Shown one piece after another: positions 37,708 to 46,949 of a DNA stretch of 64,000 nt. Within the stretch, counting starts at the first letter, position 1, and each line of letters starts with the position of its first letter. The notes below the pieces were generated by a model that saw only the letters and a program-made list of their open reading frames with translations, ran no database searches and was not told where the DNA came from. The stretch lies in assembly GCA_029262065.1 (NCBI GenBank), contig JAJDAC010000036.1, positions 1-64,000 on the forward strand. Reading direction: 5' to 3'. The stretch comes from Candidatus Krumholzibacteriota bacterium (GTDB lineage Bacteria > Krumholzibacteriota > Krumholzibacteriia > JAJRXK01). The position numbers were made by a program, and so were the translations under genes.

Positions 37708-37746
37708 GGGACCGCGCCGGTTTCGGCGACGGTCCCCTTGTTTCTG
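37708..37746 (+). terminator. Rho-independent terminator after the tetrahaem cytochrome
   Basis: Arms 37708-37719 and 37724-37736 pair over 12 bases with one bulge and a GTTT loop. They are followed by CTTGTTTCTG. Orientation fits the cytochrome gene. Confidence 0.75.
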
Positions 37747-37807
37747 TGATGCCCTGGCGGGCAACCGTGTACACTGTTCGCTTACCTTTCCCAGCGGATC
37801 AGTGCGC

Positions 37808-39454
37808 ATGATTGCCCTCAGCAACATCTCCAAGCAGTACGGTCGACAGATTCTCTTCGTCGAGGCGTCGCTGCAATTGAACCCCGGCGAAAAAGTCGGC
37901 CTGGTCGGCCCCAATGGTGCGGGCAAAACCACCATATTCCGACTCATTACCGGCGATGAATCGCCCGACGAGGGTACCGTCGCGGTTCCCAAACGTCTTA
38001 GCGTGGGCTATTTCCGCCAGGACCTTGGCGAACTGTCTGGCCGATCCGTTCTGGACGAGACCATTTCTGGAGGCGGTGAAGCGGGCCGCCTGCACGATGA
38101 GTTGAAAGAGCTCGAAGGAAAGCTGGCTGCCCCCGACTCCGATCCGGACCCCGACCAAACCCTGGCGCGTTTCGGCGAAGTACTTGAGGCCTACTCGCAT
38201 GGTGGCGGTTACGAACTCGACGCGCGGGCGCGACGGATTCTGTCCGGGCTGGGCTTTTCCGACGACCAGCTCGAAGGCGACGTGGGTGAGCTGTCGGGCG
38301 GCTGGAAGATGCGCGTGGGCATGGCGCGAATCCTCCTGGGCAAGCCCGAAGTCCTTCTCATGGATGAGCCCACCAACCATCTTGATATCGAGTCCATCAT
38401 CTGGCTTGAAAGATTCCTGTCCGACTACTCCGGCATTCTACTGATGACCTGCCATGACAAGGACTTCATGAACCGTGTGGTGTCGCGCATCATCGACGTG
38501 GACGCGGGCGAGTTTGTTTCCTACACGGGCACCTACGATCACTTCACGCGCCAGCGCGCGCTGGCCGCGGCCAACCGAGAGGCGGCCCACGCTCGTCAAC
38601 AGTCCATGCTGGCCAAGGAGCGGCGGTTCGTGGAGCGTTTCGCGACGCACGCGTCAAAGGCGGCTCAGGTCCAGAGCCGGGTCAAGAAACTGGAAAAGAT
38701 CGAGCTGGTGGAGCCCCCACGGCAGCGCAAGGTGGTGGAGTTCAAGTTTCGACAGCCACCACGCTCGGGCGAAAACGTGGTCGAGCTGAAGGGCGTGGCC
38801 AAGGCCTACGGGGAGAACGTCCTGTACGAGGATTTCGATCTCAAGATTCGACGCAACGAACGCTGGTGCGTCATGGGCCGAAACGGGGCGGGTAAGACAA
38901 CACTTCTGAAAATGGTGGCCGGCGCTTTGACTCCTGACGCGGGCACCGTGCAGTTGGGCGCGTCGTTGAAACTTGGTTACTTCGCGCAGCAGTCGCTGGA
39001 CCTGCTGGATCCTCAGCTCACCGTTTTCGATCAGGTACAGAACATGTTTCCCGCTGAAGGACAAGGCTCGTTGCGAACCCTATTGGGCGCGTTCCAATTC
39101 AGCGGTGGTGACGTCGAGAAACCCATTCGCGTGCTATCGGGCGGTGAAAAGACGCGGCTTGTGCTGGCCCAGATGCTGTTCGACCCACCAAATTTTCTGG
39201 TGCTCGATGAGCCCACGAATCACCTGGACCTGGAAACGAAGGAAATGCTGGTCGAGGCTCTGGTGGCGTTCGAGGGGACCATGCTGTTCGTGAGCCATGA
39301 TCGCACGTTCCTGCGCGGCCTGAGCAACCGCGTGCTGGAACTGCGCCCCGGTGATGGAGAAACAATTCCGGCCGAGGCCCCGTTGTTGTACGAAGGAACC
39401 TATTCCGAGTTCGTGCAAAGTACGGGAAGTGAGGCGGCAGGTGTACACCGCTAG
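37808..39454 (+). CDS. ABC-F family ATPase (ribosome-associated)
   Basis: 548 residues from the ATG at 37808. Two ABC domains lie in one chain without membrane segments. Walker A sites are GPNGAGKTT and GRNGAGKTT. Signature motifs are LSGGWKMRVGMARILL and LSGGEKTRLVLAQML. Walker B sites are LLMDEPTNHLD and LVLDEPTNHLD. The linker between the domains is long and basic (ERRFVERFATHASKAAQ). This is the ABC-F layout (Uup, YbiT, EttA); members bind the ribosomal E site and relieve stalls or give antibiotic protection. Which subgroup it belongs to cannot be settled by eye. Confidence 0.92.
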   Translation: MIALSNISKQYGRQILFVEASLQLNPGEKVGLVGPNGAGKTTIFRLITGDESPDEGTVAVPKRLSVGYFRQDLGELSGRSVLDETISGGGEAGRLHDELKELEGKLAAPDSDPDPDQTLARFGEVLEAYSHGGGYELDARARRILSGLGFSDDQLEGDVGELSGGWKMRVGMARILLGKPEVLLMDEPTNHLDIESIIWLERFLSDYSGILLMTCHDKDFMNRVVSRIIDVDAGEFVSYTGTYDHFTRQRALAAANREAAHARQQSMLAKERRFVERFATHASKAAQVQSRVKKLEKIELVEPPRQRKVVEFKFRQPPRSGENVVELKGVAKAYGENVLYEDFDLKIRRNERWCVMGRNGAGKTTLLKMVAGALTPDAGTVQLGASLKLGYFAQQSLDLLDPQLTVFDQVQNMFPAEGQGSLRTLLGAFQFSGGDVEKPIRVLSGGEKTRLVLAQMLFDPPNFLVLDEPTNHLDLETKEMLVEALVAFEGTMLFVSHDRTFLRGLSNRVLELRPGDGETIPAEAPLLYEGTYSEFVQSTGSEAAGVHR

Positions 39455-39458
39455 AATC

Positions 39459-39836
39459 ATGGTTTGGGCGCTATTGCTGATTCCGGGCGCGGCCTTGGGG
39501 GCTATGTCGTTCGGGGGTCTGAACTCAGCTTGCTTCGGCCTCGAAGCCCATGAGAGCTTCGGTGGCATCGGCATGCAGTCGCCGGCCATGCATCCGGTTG
39601 ACGACCTGTTCAGTCGCTACCGCAAAGCGCCCAAGCGTGATATGAAGATCTTCTTGAGTACGGGCACCAAGAGCGACAACGAAGGACGAACCCGAACACT
39701 GAAGGGAATTCTTCAGCACAAGGGTTACGCGATCCACTACGTGGAGGTTCCGTACGGTCACAATTGGAACAACTGGGGTCCGTTGCTTGACGACGCGCTC
39801 ATCTATTTCTTCGGAACGGAAAACAGCACCAGGTAG
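39459..39836 (+). pseudogene. C-terminal remnant of an alpha/beta hydrolase (esterase)
   Basis: The 125 codons after the ABC-F gene read GAMSFGGLNSACFG, then GIGMQSPAM, KIFLSTGTKSDNEG and VEVPYGHNWNNWG. These are the nucleophile, acid and histidine regions of a Fes-type (enterochelin esterase-like) hydrolase in the right order. The N-terminal half of the fold is missing. The frame begins in the last codons of the ABC-F gene. The ATG at 39459 happens to precede a hydrophobic run, so a short product could be made, but it could not form a complete fold. A deletion has probably joined this remnant to the ABC-F gene. Confidence 0.65.
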
Positions 39837-39840
39837 CGGG

Positions 39841-42800
39841 TCAGGCGCTCGACGATCTCGAGATTTCGAGCCCGCGGTACGTGTTGGCAAAGCCGCAGTC
39901 ACGCATGAGCGTCAGGTACCGCGACTCGCTCACGGGCTGTCCGTCGACTTCCTGCACCAGGAGGCGCCGCTTTCCCACTGCGCCGGGAAGTCGCTCCAAC
40001 GCCGCGAATGCTGCCGCCAACGATTCCGGGGCGGGGCGTCCGGGTATGGGAAATGTGAGCAATTGACGGCCGCCGGGCCCGACCCACAACACTGGATAGC
40101 CGCCCAACATCAACACCCATGCTCCCGATATGCGCCGCGGTCGGGCACCATTGGCGTGTTCGTTCTCGGGCCACGGCAACAATGAGCCGTACGGATTGGC
40201 CGGATCGACCGCGGCGGTCATGACCACATCTTTCGCGGTCCATCGTTCATCGCCGTCTTCATCGGGTCGCGATGCCCGCAGCCGATCCACCGCGCCCGCG
40301 TGCGCGAATTGAGCCCCCGACAGGCCCTCGACGAAGTAGCCTCGTCGAACCTGGCCAGCTTCTTCCATGGCGCGCAGTACTTTATATATGGAAGTGAATC
40401 CGCCCACGATATCTTCCGCGTGGGCCGCCTCGCGGCTCACCACGCCGTACCTTTCCAACAGCCCCTGTGCTCGGGCCAGTGCGCGCTCGGTATCGGACAC
40501 TTCGTCCCGCACCAATTTCCCCACCAACGACCAGCGGCCTCCGGCCACGGGGTTGCGAAGCGGAGTACGTCGCCGTCCTGACATCCTTCGGGGGGGCATG
40601 CGCCGGGCCGGGCGACGAAGCTGATGTAGGGGAGCCAGAGTGTCGTTGGAGATATAGCCGTTCCATACCAGATCCCACAACGCCGCGTGGAATTCTTCGG
40701 TCGTGGCCGTGGTGTCCTTGAGAACCACCGACTGGATCTCACTTTGGAACGAAGCGCCCATGTCACTTAGAACGCGCAGAATCGTGGCCTGAACCGCCCC
40801 CCCGTGGGGATCTTCGTTGGGCTTGGGGACCAGCGCCGCGGCGTGTGCGCGCAGATACAACGAAACGCGTCCGTTGCGGGCGCCCAAGGCTCCACGCCCG
40901 ACCCATACCACCGCGCCCGAAGCACATAGGGCATCGAGCTGATCGAGCGTGAAACGGGGCACGCGCTGGGGAAAGACCACGTCGGCCAGGTCGGTCCAGG
41001 GCAGCGCCACGCCTTCGAGTTGCGCCACCGCGTCGAGCAACGACGTAGAGCCAGGTTGTGACGTTGCGATGCCATGCCACTGCGGCAAGAACGTGCCCAG
41101 GGTACGTGCGTCGACCGGCGCGACCTCGCGGCGAAGGAGGGCCAGCGTTCTGCGTTTCAACCGTCGCAATACTTCGGCGTCGCAGATATCGGTCGCCACA
41201 CCTCCGGGCCGGATCTCGCCGCGGACCAGAACGCCCTGTTGCTCCAGGTGGGTCAAGGTGGGCTCCAGCTGCTTGGTGGCCAGGCGATATCGACCGGCCA
41301 GTTCTTGCAGCAGAAACGGTCCGTGGTGTCGCGCGAAACGCCGAACGATCTGTTCCAACGGTTGATCCACCACGGAAAGGTACGCGTCGGGCAAGCCAGC
41401 TGGAGGCATGCAGCCCAGGGCATCGCGATAGAGTCCGGCGTCTTCGGCGGCGATCCATCGAAGATCGCCAGCCACCGCAATGCTCACGGCCCGTCGCTCG
41501 TGTTCCAGTTGTTTCAACCAAGGCCGAGGATCACCCACGCTTCGATCTTCTATTTCCGCCGGCGTGAGATCGCCCAGGCGCCGCAGGAGGTCCTGCAGTT
41601 CGTCGGCGTCGCGTGCTTTCCGATTGTCGGCCAGGTGCTGGAGTTCCAGCTCCATCTGTATCAGCACGTCGCGATCGATGAGTTCGCGTAACTCTTCTTG
41701 CCCCAACAATTCTCCCAGCAACGCGCGGTCAACCGACAGTGCCTGCGCCCGCCGTTCGGCAATGGGAGAATCTTGTTCGTACATGTAGGCGGCTACGTAG
41801 GCAAACACCAGCGAGCGTGCGAATGGCGAGGCCGAAGGCGTTTCGACTTCGTGCACAAGGATTTCACGTGAGCGAATGTCGCGTAGCAACGTACGTAGTG
41901 CGGGCAGATCGAACACGTCGCGCATGGCCTGACGATAGGTCTCCAGCACCATGGGAAACGCGGGGTAGTTGCGCACGGTGGCCAGTAGCTGCTGCGCTTT
42001 CAGTCGTTGTGCCCACAATGGCGAACGTTGCGTGGGCCGTCGCCGGGGCATCAGCAACGAACGGACGGCGTTCTCGCGAAACAGGCCGGCGAACATGGCG
42101 GTGTCCGATAGTTGCGCGGTAAGAAGATCCTCGATTTCATCGGGGTCGGGGAAGAGCTGGTCGACCTCGGGAAGTTCTTCGGTGTCGGCGAACCGCAGTA
42201 CGATGCCATCTTCGGAGTACATGAGCTGCGTTTCGAAGCCATTGGCGCTCGACAGTTGGTGCTGGATAGCCATGGCCCAGGGCGCGTGCAGGCGCGCACC
42301 GAATGGCGTGAGTATGCAAACCCGCCAATCGCCCAACTCGTCGCGGAAGCGCTCCACGCAGATCTGACGATCAGTAGGCAGCACGTCGCAGTGTTCGCGT
42401 TGGGCTTTGATGTAGGCCGCCAGGTTCTCGGCCGCGAATCGATCCAGAGGGGTTTGCCGAGCGACGAAGTTGACCAGGCGATCGCCCCGCTGGGTCGACG
42501 CCTTGCGCAGGAAACGACCAATCGCGCGGCCGACCTCGATGGGTCGGCCGGGACCTTCGCCTCGCCAGAACGGGAGTCGACCCTGTTCGCCCGGAGCGGG
42601 CGTTACCACCACGCGATCTCGCGTGACTTCTTCGACCCGCCAGGTGGTTGCTCCCAGCACGATGTGTTCACCGGTCTGCGTTTCGAAGACCATCTCTTCG
42701 TCGAGCTCGCCAATGCGTGGACCATCCACGCCGATATGTACGCCGTAGTTGCCGCGATCGGGAATCGTGCCCGCGTTCATTCGGGAAACCATGGGGGCGC

Positions 42801-44289
42801 CGCGACGCGCTTTCAGCAAGTCGTTGGTTCGGTCCCACGCCAGCAACGGTCGCAGGTCGGCAAAATCACTGGATGGATACCGCCCGGACAGCATGTCCAA
42901 CACCGAGTCGAGGACACCGGGTGTGATCTGATGGAAGGGGTAGGCCCGCTTGATGAGCGTGGCTATTTCGTCTCGGGTACGATCGGTATCCACACACATG
43001 GCCACGATCTGTTGCGCGAGTACGTCGAGGGCATTGTGCGGTATCCGAGTGGTTTCCAGTTCGCCTTCGCGCATGAGCGACGCAATAACCGCGGACTCCA
43101 GTAGATCGCCCCGAAACTTGGGAAAGATCCGACCGACGCTGGTTTCGCCCACCTGGTGTCCCGCCCGACCCACGCGTTGGAGCCCTCGCGCCACCGAGCC
43201 CGGGGATTCAATCAGTAGCACGCGATCCACCGCGCCCATGTCGATGCCCAGTTCCAGCGAACTGGTGGCCACGATGCCGCGTATCTCGCCGGCCTTGAGA
43301 CCTTCTTCTATTTCGGCGCGCTTCTCGTGCGATACGCTTCCGTGGTGAGCGAGGACCAGTTCCTCGCCGGCCAATTCATTCAGGCGCCGCGTGAGTCGTT
43401 CGCAGATGCCGCGACTGTTCGTGAAGATGATGGTCGAGCGATTGGCGCGAATCTCTTCCACCAACTTGGGATAGATGGCCGCCCAGATCCCGCGCTCGGG
43501 CGTGGTTGCGTCGGCGTGGCGGTCCTTGAGCTGGCCGGTACGAGATTTCCCTGGTTCTTCGGCCAACTCGACGGGGATGTTGGTCATGTCGGGCACCGGC
43601 ACGGTCACCAGTAGGTCCAGGGCCGGTCGGCGCGATGCGTCCACGATCTCCACCGCGCGATCGCCGCCGAGATAGCGAGCCACCTCGTCCAGGGGTCTGA
43701 CCGTGGCGGATAGCCCAATTCGCTGCGGGTCCTTGTCGGCGATCTCCGACAGTCGTTCGAACGACAACGCCAGGTGAGATCCTCGCTTCGTGGGTGCGAG
43801 GGCGTGCACTTCGTCGAGGATCACTGTCTCGACTGAACGTAGATTCTCTCTCGCCCGGGAGCCCAGCAGTAGGAACAACGATTCAGGCGTGGTGACGAGA
43901 ATGTCCCCGGGCGTGCGTAGCTGGCGCTGGCGATCGCGGCTGGGCGTATCGCCGGTGCGCACGGCCACGGAAATCCGCGGCGCGGCCATGTCCAAGCGCT
44001 CGGCGGCTCGCTGAATCCCCACCAGTGGCGCGCGCAGGTTGCGCTCGATGTCGTATACCAGCGCCTTCAGTGGCGATATGTAGAGAACCCGGGTTCCCCG
44101 CGATTCTGAAGGATTCTGCGCCAGGGCGTCGATGCCCGCGAGAAATGCGGCGAGGGTCTTTCCGCTACCGGTTGGCGCCACCAGCAAGGCGTGATCGCCG
44201 CGGTTTATGGCTTCCCAGCCGCGCCGCTGGATTTCAGTGGCCCCCGCGAAGGTCTCGTCGAACCAGATCTGGGTAGCTTTGCCGAACAT
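39841..44289 (-). CDS. lhr: Lhr-type large ATP-dependent helicase
   Basis: 1482 residues, the usual size of full-length Lhr. The helicase core is intact: Walker A APTGSGKTLAAF (about 40), ISPLKALVYDIERNL, DEVH (Walker B), GLSATVRPLDEVARYL, TIIFTNSRGICERLTRRLN, SSLELGIDMG and QRVGRAGHQVG. A winged-helix region and the long C-terminal part shared by Lhr proteins follow. Lhr unwinds RNA-DNA or DNA substrates 3' to 5' and is linked to repair of interstrand crosslinks. It converges on the esterase remnant, with only four bases between stops. Confidence 0.95.
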   Translation of the reverse strand: MFGKATQIWFDETFAGATEIQRRGWEAINRGDHALLVAPTGSGKTLAAFLAGIDALAQNPSESRGTRVLYISPLKALVYDIERNLRAPLVGIQRAAERLDMAAPRISVAVRTGDTPSRDRQRQLRTPGDILVTTPESLFLLLGSRARENLRSVETVILDEVHALAPTKRGSHLALSFERLSEIADKDPQRIGLSATVRPLDEVARYLGGDRAVEIVDASRRPALDLLVTVPVPDMTNIPVELAEEPGKSRTGQLKDRHADATTPERGIWAAIYPKLVEEIRANRSTIIFTNSRGICERLTRRLNELAGEELVLAHHGSVSHEKRAEIEEGLKAGEIRGIVATSSLELGIDMGAVDRVLLIESPGSVARGLQRVGRAGHQVGETSVGRIFPKFRGDLLESAVIASLMREGELETTRIPHNALDVLAQQIVAMCVDTDRTRDEIATLIKRAYPFHQITPGVLDSVLDMLSGRYPSSDFADLRPLLAWDRTNDLLKARRGAPMVSRMNAGTIPDRGNYGVHIGVDGPRIGELDEEMVFETQTGEHIVLGATTWRVEEVTRDRVVVTPAPGEQGRLPFWRGEGPGRPIEVGRAIGRFLRKASTQRGDRLVNFVARQTPLDRFAAENLAAYIKAQREHCDVLPTDRQICVERFRDELGDWRVCILTPFGARLHAPWAMAIQHQLSSANGFETQLMYSEDGIVLRFADTEELPEVDQLFPDPDEIEDLLTAQLSDTAMFAGLFRENAVRSLLMPRRRPTQRSPLWAQRLKAQQLLATVRNYPAFPMVLETYRQAMRDVFDLPALRTLLRDIRSREILVHEVETPSASPFARSLVFAYVAAYMYEQDSPIAERRAQALSVDRALLGELLGQEELRELIDRDVLIQMELELQHLADNRKARDADELQDLLRRLGDLTPAEIEDRSVGDPRPWLKQLEHERRAVSIAVAGDLRWIAAEDAGLYRDALGCMPPAGLPDAYLSVVDQPLEQIVRRFARHHGPFLLQELAGRYRLATKQLEPTLTHLEQQGVLVRGEIRPGGVATDICDAEVLRRLKRRTLALLRREVAPVDARTLGTFLPQWHGIATSQPGSTSLLDAVAQLEGVALPWTDLADVVFPQRVPRFTLDQLDALCASGAVVWVGRGALGARNGRVSLYLRAHAAALVPKPNEDPHGGAVQATILRVLSDMGASFQSEIQSVVLKDTTATTEEFHAALWDLVWNGYISNDTLAPLHQLRRPARRMPPRRMSGRRRTPLRNPVAGGRWSLVGKLVRDEVSDTERALARAQGLLERYGVVSREAAHAEDIVGGFTSIYKVLRAMEEAGQVRRGYFVEGLSGAQFAHAGAVDRLRASRPDEDGDERWTAKDVVMTAAVDPANPYGSLLPWPENEHANGARPRRISGAWVLMLGGYPVLWVGPGGRQLLTFPIPGRPAPESLAAAFAALERLPGAVGKRRLLVQEVDGQPVSESRYLTLMRDCGFANTYRGLEISRSSSA

Positions 44290-44369
44290 AGCCTTGGGGC
44301 ACCTCTTGGGGAAGCCTACGGCAGCGGGGGCACCATGGCAAACCGGGTCCGGCGCCGCCGGGCTGGTGA

Positions 44370-45068
44370 CTAGGGCATTCGACCTTTCAACTCAGCGAAT
44401 TTCGCGCGGCTGACCGGTAGTTCTTCGTCGTTGACCATCCGCACCAGATACTGGCCTCCCGACCGACTCAGGTATTTCGATACCCTGTTGGTGTTGACGA
44501 TGTACGAGCGATGAAGTCGCTCGAAGAACGAAGGCAAGATCTGTTCGAGAGCGGCAAGGGTCTTGGCGTGGAGAAACCGACTTCCGTCCTCGCAGTGGAT
44601 CTCGCTGTAGTCGTCGGCCCCCTTGATATAGCAGATCGACTCGATGGGCACGGGCGTGATTTCTCCGGCCTTCTTCACGGCAAGGTATCTCAGGCGCCCG
44701 CCTCGGGGCTCTTCGGGTTTCGCCAGGCGCGAGATGGCGGTGCGAAGTCGTGTTTCGTCGTATGGCTTCGCCACGAAGTCGGTCACTCCGTATTCGAAAG
44801 CGCGTAGCGCCTGTTCGTGCTGCGCGGAGACCACCACGGTCTGAAAGGGTTGTGCAGCCGCTTCGTGCAGTAGCCGAAATCCGTCTTGGCCTTGAAGATT
44901 GAGATCGAGAAAGAGAACGTCCACGGGACGCGTGCGGATGTGTTCGAGCGCGTCGTTCAGCGTGGCCGCCAGGTCCAGCGACTCGAGTTGATCGCCCAGG
45001 ATCTTCTCGACCAGGCGCAATAGGCGCCTGGCCACCACTTGTTCATCCTCCACCACGAAGACACGCAT
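44370..45068 (-). CDS. LytTR-family response regulator
   Basis: 232 residues. The receiver domain (1-120) has the acidic pocket VVEDEQV, phosphoacceptor Asp in VLFLDLNLQG and lysine in DFVAKPYDE. The C-terminal 105 residues are a LytTR DNA-binding domain (IESICYIKGADDYSEIH, LHRSYIVNTNRVSKYL). It lies five bases downstream of the sensor kinase gene, with which it forms a pair. LytTR proteins bind direct repeats and often control surface or secreted functions; no target site is obvious here. Confidence 0.93.
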   Translation of the reverse strand: MRVFVVEDEQVVARRLLRLVEKILGDQLESLDLAATLNDALEHIRTRPVDVLFLDLNLQGQDGFRLLHEAAAQPFQTVVVSAQHEQALRAFEYGVTDFVAKPYDETRLRTAISRLAKPEEPRGGRLRYLAVKKAGEITPVPIESICYIKGADDYSEIHCEDGSRFLHAKTLAALEQILPSFFERLHRSYIVNTNRVSKYLSRSGGQYLVRMVNDEELPVSRAKFAELKGRMP

Positions 45069-45073
45069 AACCC

Positions 45074-46810
45074 CTACTCCGGAACGAGAATCTCAGTGCG
45101 CCAGGTCGATGCCTGCGGGCTGGACGTCAGACTCCACTCTTCTCCGAAGCTCTCCTGCAGTCGAGCCCGTATGTACCGCATGCCAGTTCCTTCTTCGTGG
45201 GGGCCGTTGTTGGAGTTGCCCGCGTAGGGCGATTCGAAAACATAGCAACGTTGATTGCCACGGCGCTCTTCGGTCAGTCGAAAGGCGGCGTCGGGGGACG
45301 TCGAGTCGCCGTGGGTGATAGCGTTTTCGAGCAAGGTGTGAATAACCGCCGGCGGAATCTGAGCGTCGCGATCGACACCATCGACCGACATGCTGTAGCT
45401 CTGTCCCCTGCGATGACTCATGATGCTTATGTGGCTCCGGCACAGACGTATTTCGTCTTCCATCGGGATGAGGCGCCGATTGGAAATGTCCGATAGCACG
45501 CGAAACTCTTCGGCCAAAGATTGAATGAGCTCGCCGGCCGTTTTCGGTTCTTCCTCGATCCACTCGGACAGGGCCGTGAGGGTGTTCATGAGGAAGTGGG
45601 GTTGGATATGCTTTTTCAGGAGTTCGATTTCCAGGCGCGCTGACTTCAACAACGCCAACTCGCGTTCCTGTCGGGATCGACGGACCTGTAGGGCGTGCGA
45701 GGCCAGGAGGCAGACGAACAGAAAGTCCAGGGCGAGGTACAGATTGCGATCGACGAACTGGGAACGGGACATCAGCAGCAACACCAGGCAAGCGGAAATG
45801 CCCAGCAGGGCCAGGAAGCTGCCGTGGAGCCGTTTGATGACCGCCGTTGCACACCACAGTATGGACAAGGAGAACACGCACAGAAAGCCAACGGCCACTT
45901 TGGGATCCCATGATTGCATGACGAAGATCGGTATCGCCGCCATGATCGCGCCCACCAGCACGAACCACTTTGCTCGGGGCAACGGGAATCGCCGGGTCAG
46001 GAACACGAGCAGGGTAAGGTCGAGCAGATACGCCAGACCCGTCACGACGCACAGCCGCAACAGATGCCAGTTGTAGGTGTAGCCAAAGAGATTCCGATAG
46101 GACTCAGCCACCAGTAGAAGCGCGCCGACGCTGCAGAGAATACTCAGAAACAGGTTCGACTTGTCCTGTGGATTCTGCATGAACATCATGGCCGCGAAGA
46201 TCGCCATCATCACGATGCCACTCAAGCTGATCAGGGCGATGCGTGTGCTCGACACGCCGGCTTCGGCAAGCTGATCGTACTCGCCGACCACCACGGCCCA
46301 GTAGCCGACGCTGGGTTTGAAGTGACGGTGGAACGCAGAGAAGCGCATGGCAAGCGTGTGCGGGCCGGGCGCGGCCAGCCGGTCAGGTATCAGGTAGTAG
46401 GCCTGGATGGGCCCAGGCTGCTCCGACTGTGGGGATGATCCAACGACCCCGCCGCGGGCGATCTGTTCGCCGTCCCACCAGATCTCGTGCGAGGCCAGCC
46501 CGGCGATGGCGATTCCCAGAGGCTTGGTTTGGTCGAAGCGTTCGGGGTCCAGCTCGACCGCGCGGCGAAGCCATACGATGTCGTCGACGTGCGGCACGTC
46601 GTACAGACCCACGGGTTCCCAGCTGGAGTCGTCGAACTGTGGGTCCGACCACGCAGGATCATCGCCGATCTGCATGACGTATTCGTACAGGAACACAGCT
46701 TGGGCGGCGCACGGCTCAGTGGCGACACCGTTCGCAAGCCACAGTACGACGCATGTGGTCGCTCGCATCCCCAGCACTCTGAGATTGGGTGTCGGCCAGG
46801 ACTTCTTCAC
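45074..46810 (-). CDS. LytS-type sensor histidine kinase with jelly-roll and 7TM input domains
   Basis: 578 residues. After a signal-like helix there is an exported domain (about 45-165) with a beta-galactosidase jelly-roll pattern (DPQFDDSSWEPVGL, VWLRRAVELDP, HEIWWDGEQIARGG). Seven or so membrane segments lie at about 195-395, as in 7TMR-DISM receptors. The kinase part is of the His_kinase (LytS) group with KKHIQPHFLMNTLTAL (about 400) and the ATP-binding Asn in LLENAITHG. A jelly-roll ligand domain suggests sensing of a carbohydrate. Its partner regulator follows directly. Confidence 0.9.
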   Translation of the reverse strand: MKKSWPTPNLRVLGMRATTCVVLWLANGVATEPCAAQAVFLYEYVMQIGDDPAWSDPQFDDSSWEPVGLYDVPHVDDIVWLRRAVELDPERFDQTKPLGIAIAGLASHEIWWDGEQIARGGVVGSSPQSEQPGPIQAYYLIPDRLAAPGPHTLAMRFSAFHRHFKPSVGYWAVVVGEYDQLAEAGVSSTRIALISLSGIVMMAIFAAMMFMQNPQDKSNLFLSILCSVGALLLVAESYRNLFGYTYNWHLLRLCVVTGLAYLLDLTLLVFLTRRFPLPRAKWFVLVGAIMAAIPIFVMQSWDPKVAVGFLCVFSLSILWCATAVIKRLHGSFLALLGISACLVLLLMSRSQFVDRNLYLALDFLFVCLLASHALQVRRSRQERELALLKSARLEIELLKKHIQPHFLMNTLTALSEWIEEEPKTAGELIQSLAEEFRVLSDISNRRLIPMEDEIRLCRSHISIMSHRRGQSYSMSVDGVDRDAQIPPAVIHTLLENAITHGDSTSPDAAFRLTEERRGNQRCYVFESPYAGNSNNGPHEEGTGMRYIRARLQESFGEEWSLTSSPQASTWRTEILVPE

Positions 46811-46949
46811 AGCCAGAGCTTAGCACGGCAATTGTGCGGGAATCGAGCCGTTCGCCGACGCAGGGTGCCACTCACCGATTCGATTGAATCCTGCCGCGCT
46901 TGTCCGCGTAGTCTGCCCATACCCGCGACCCGAAAACAGGAGGCTTCCC

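Noticed and set aside
42112-43104. 330-codon plus-strand frame within lhr
   Set aside because: Antisense to helicase motifs; no independent evidence.
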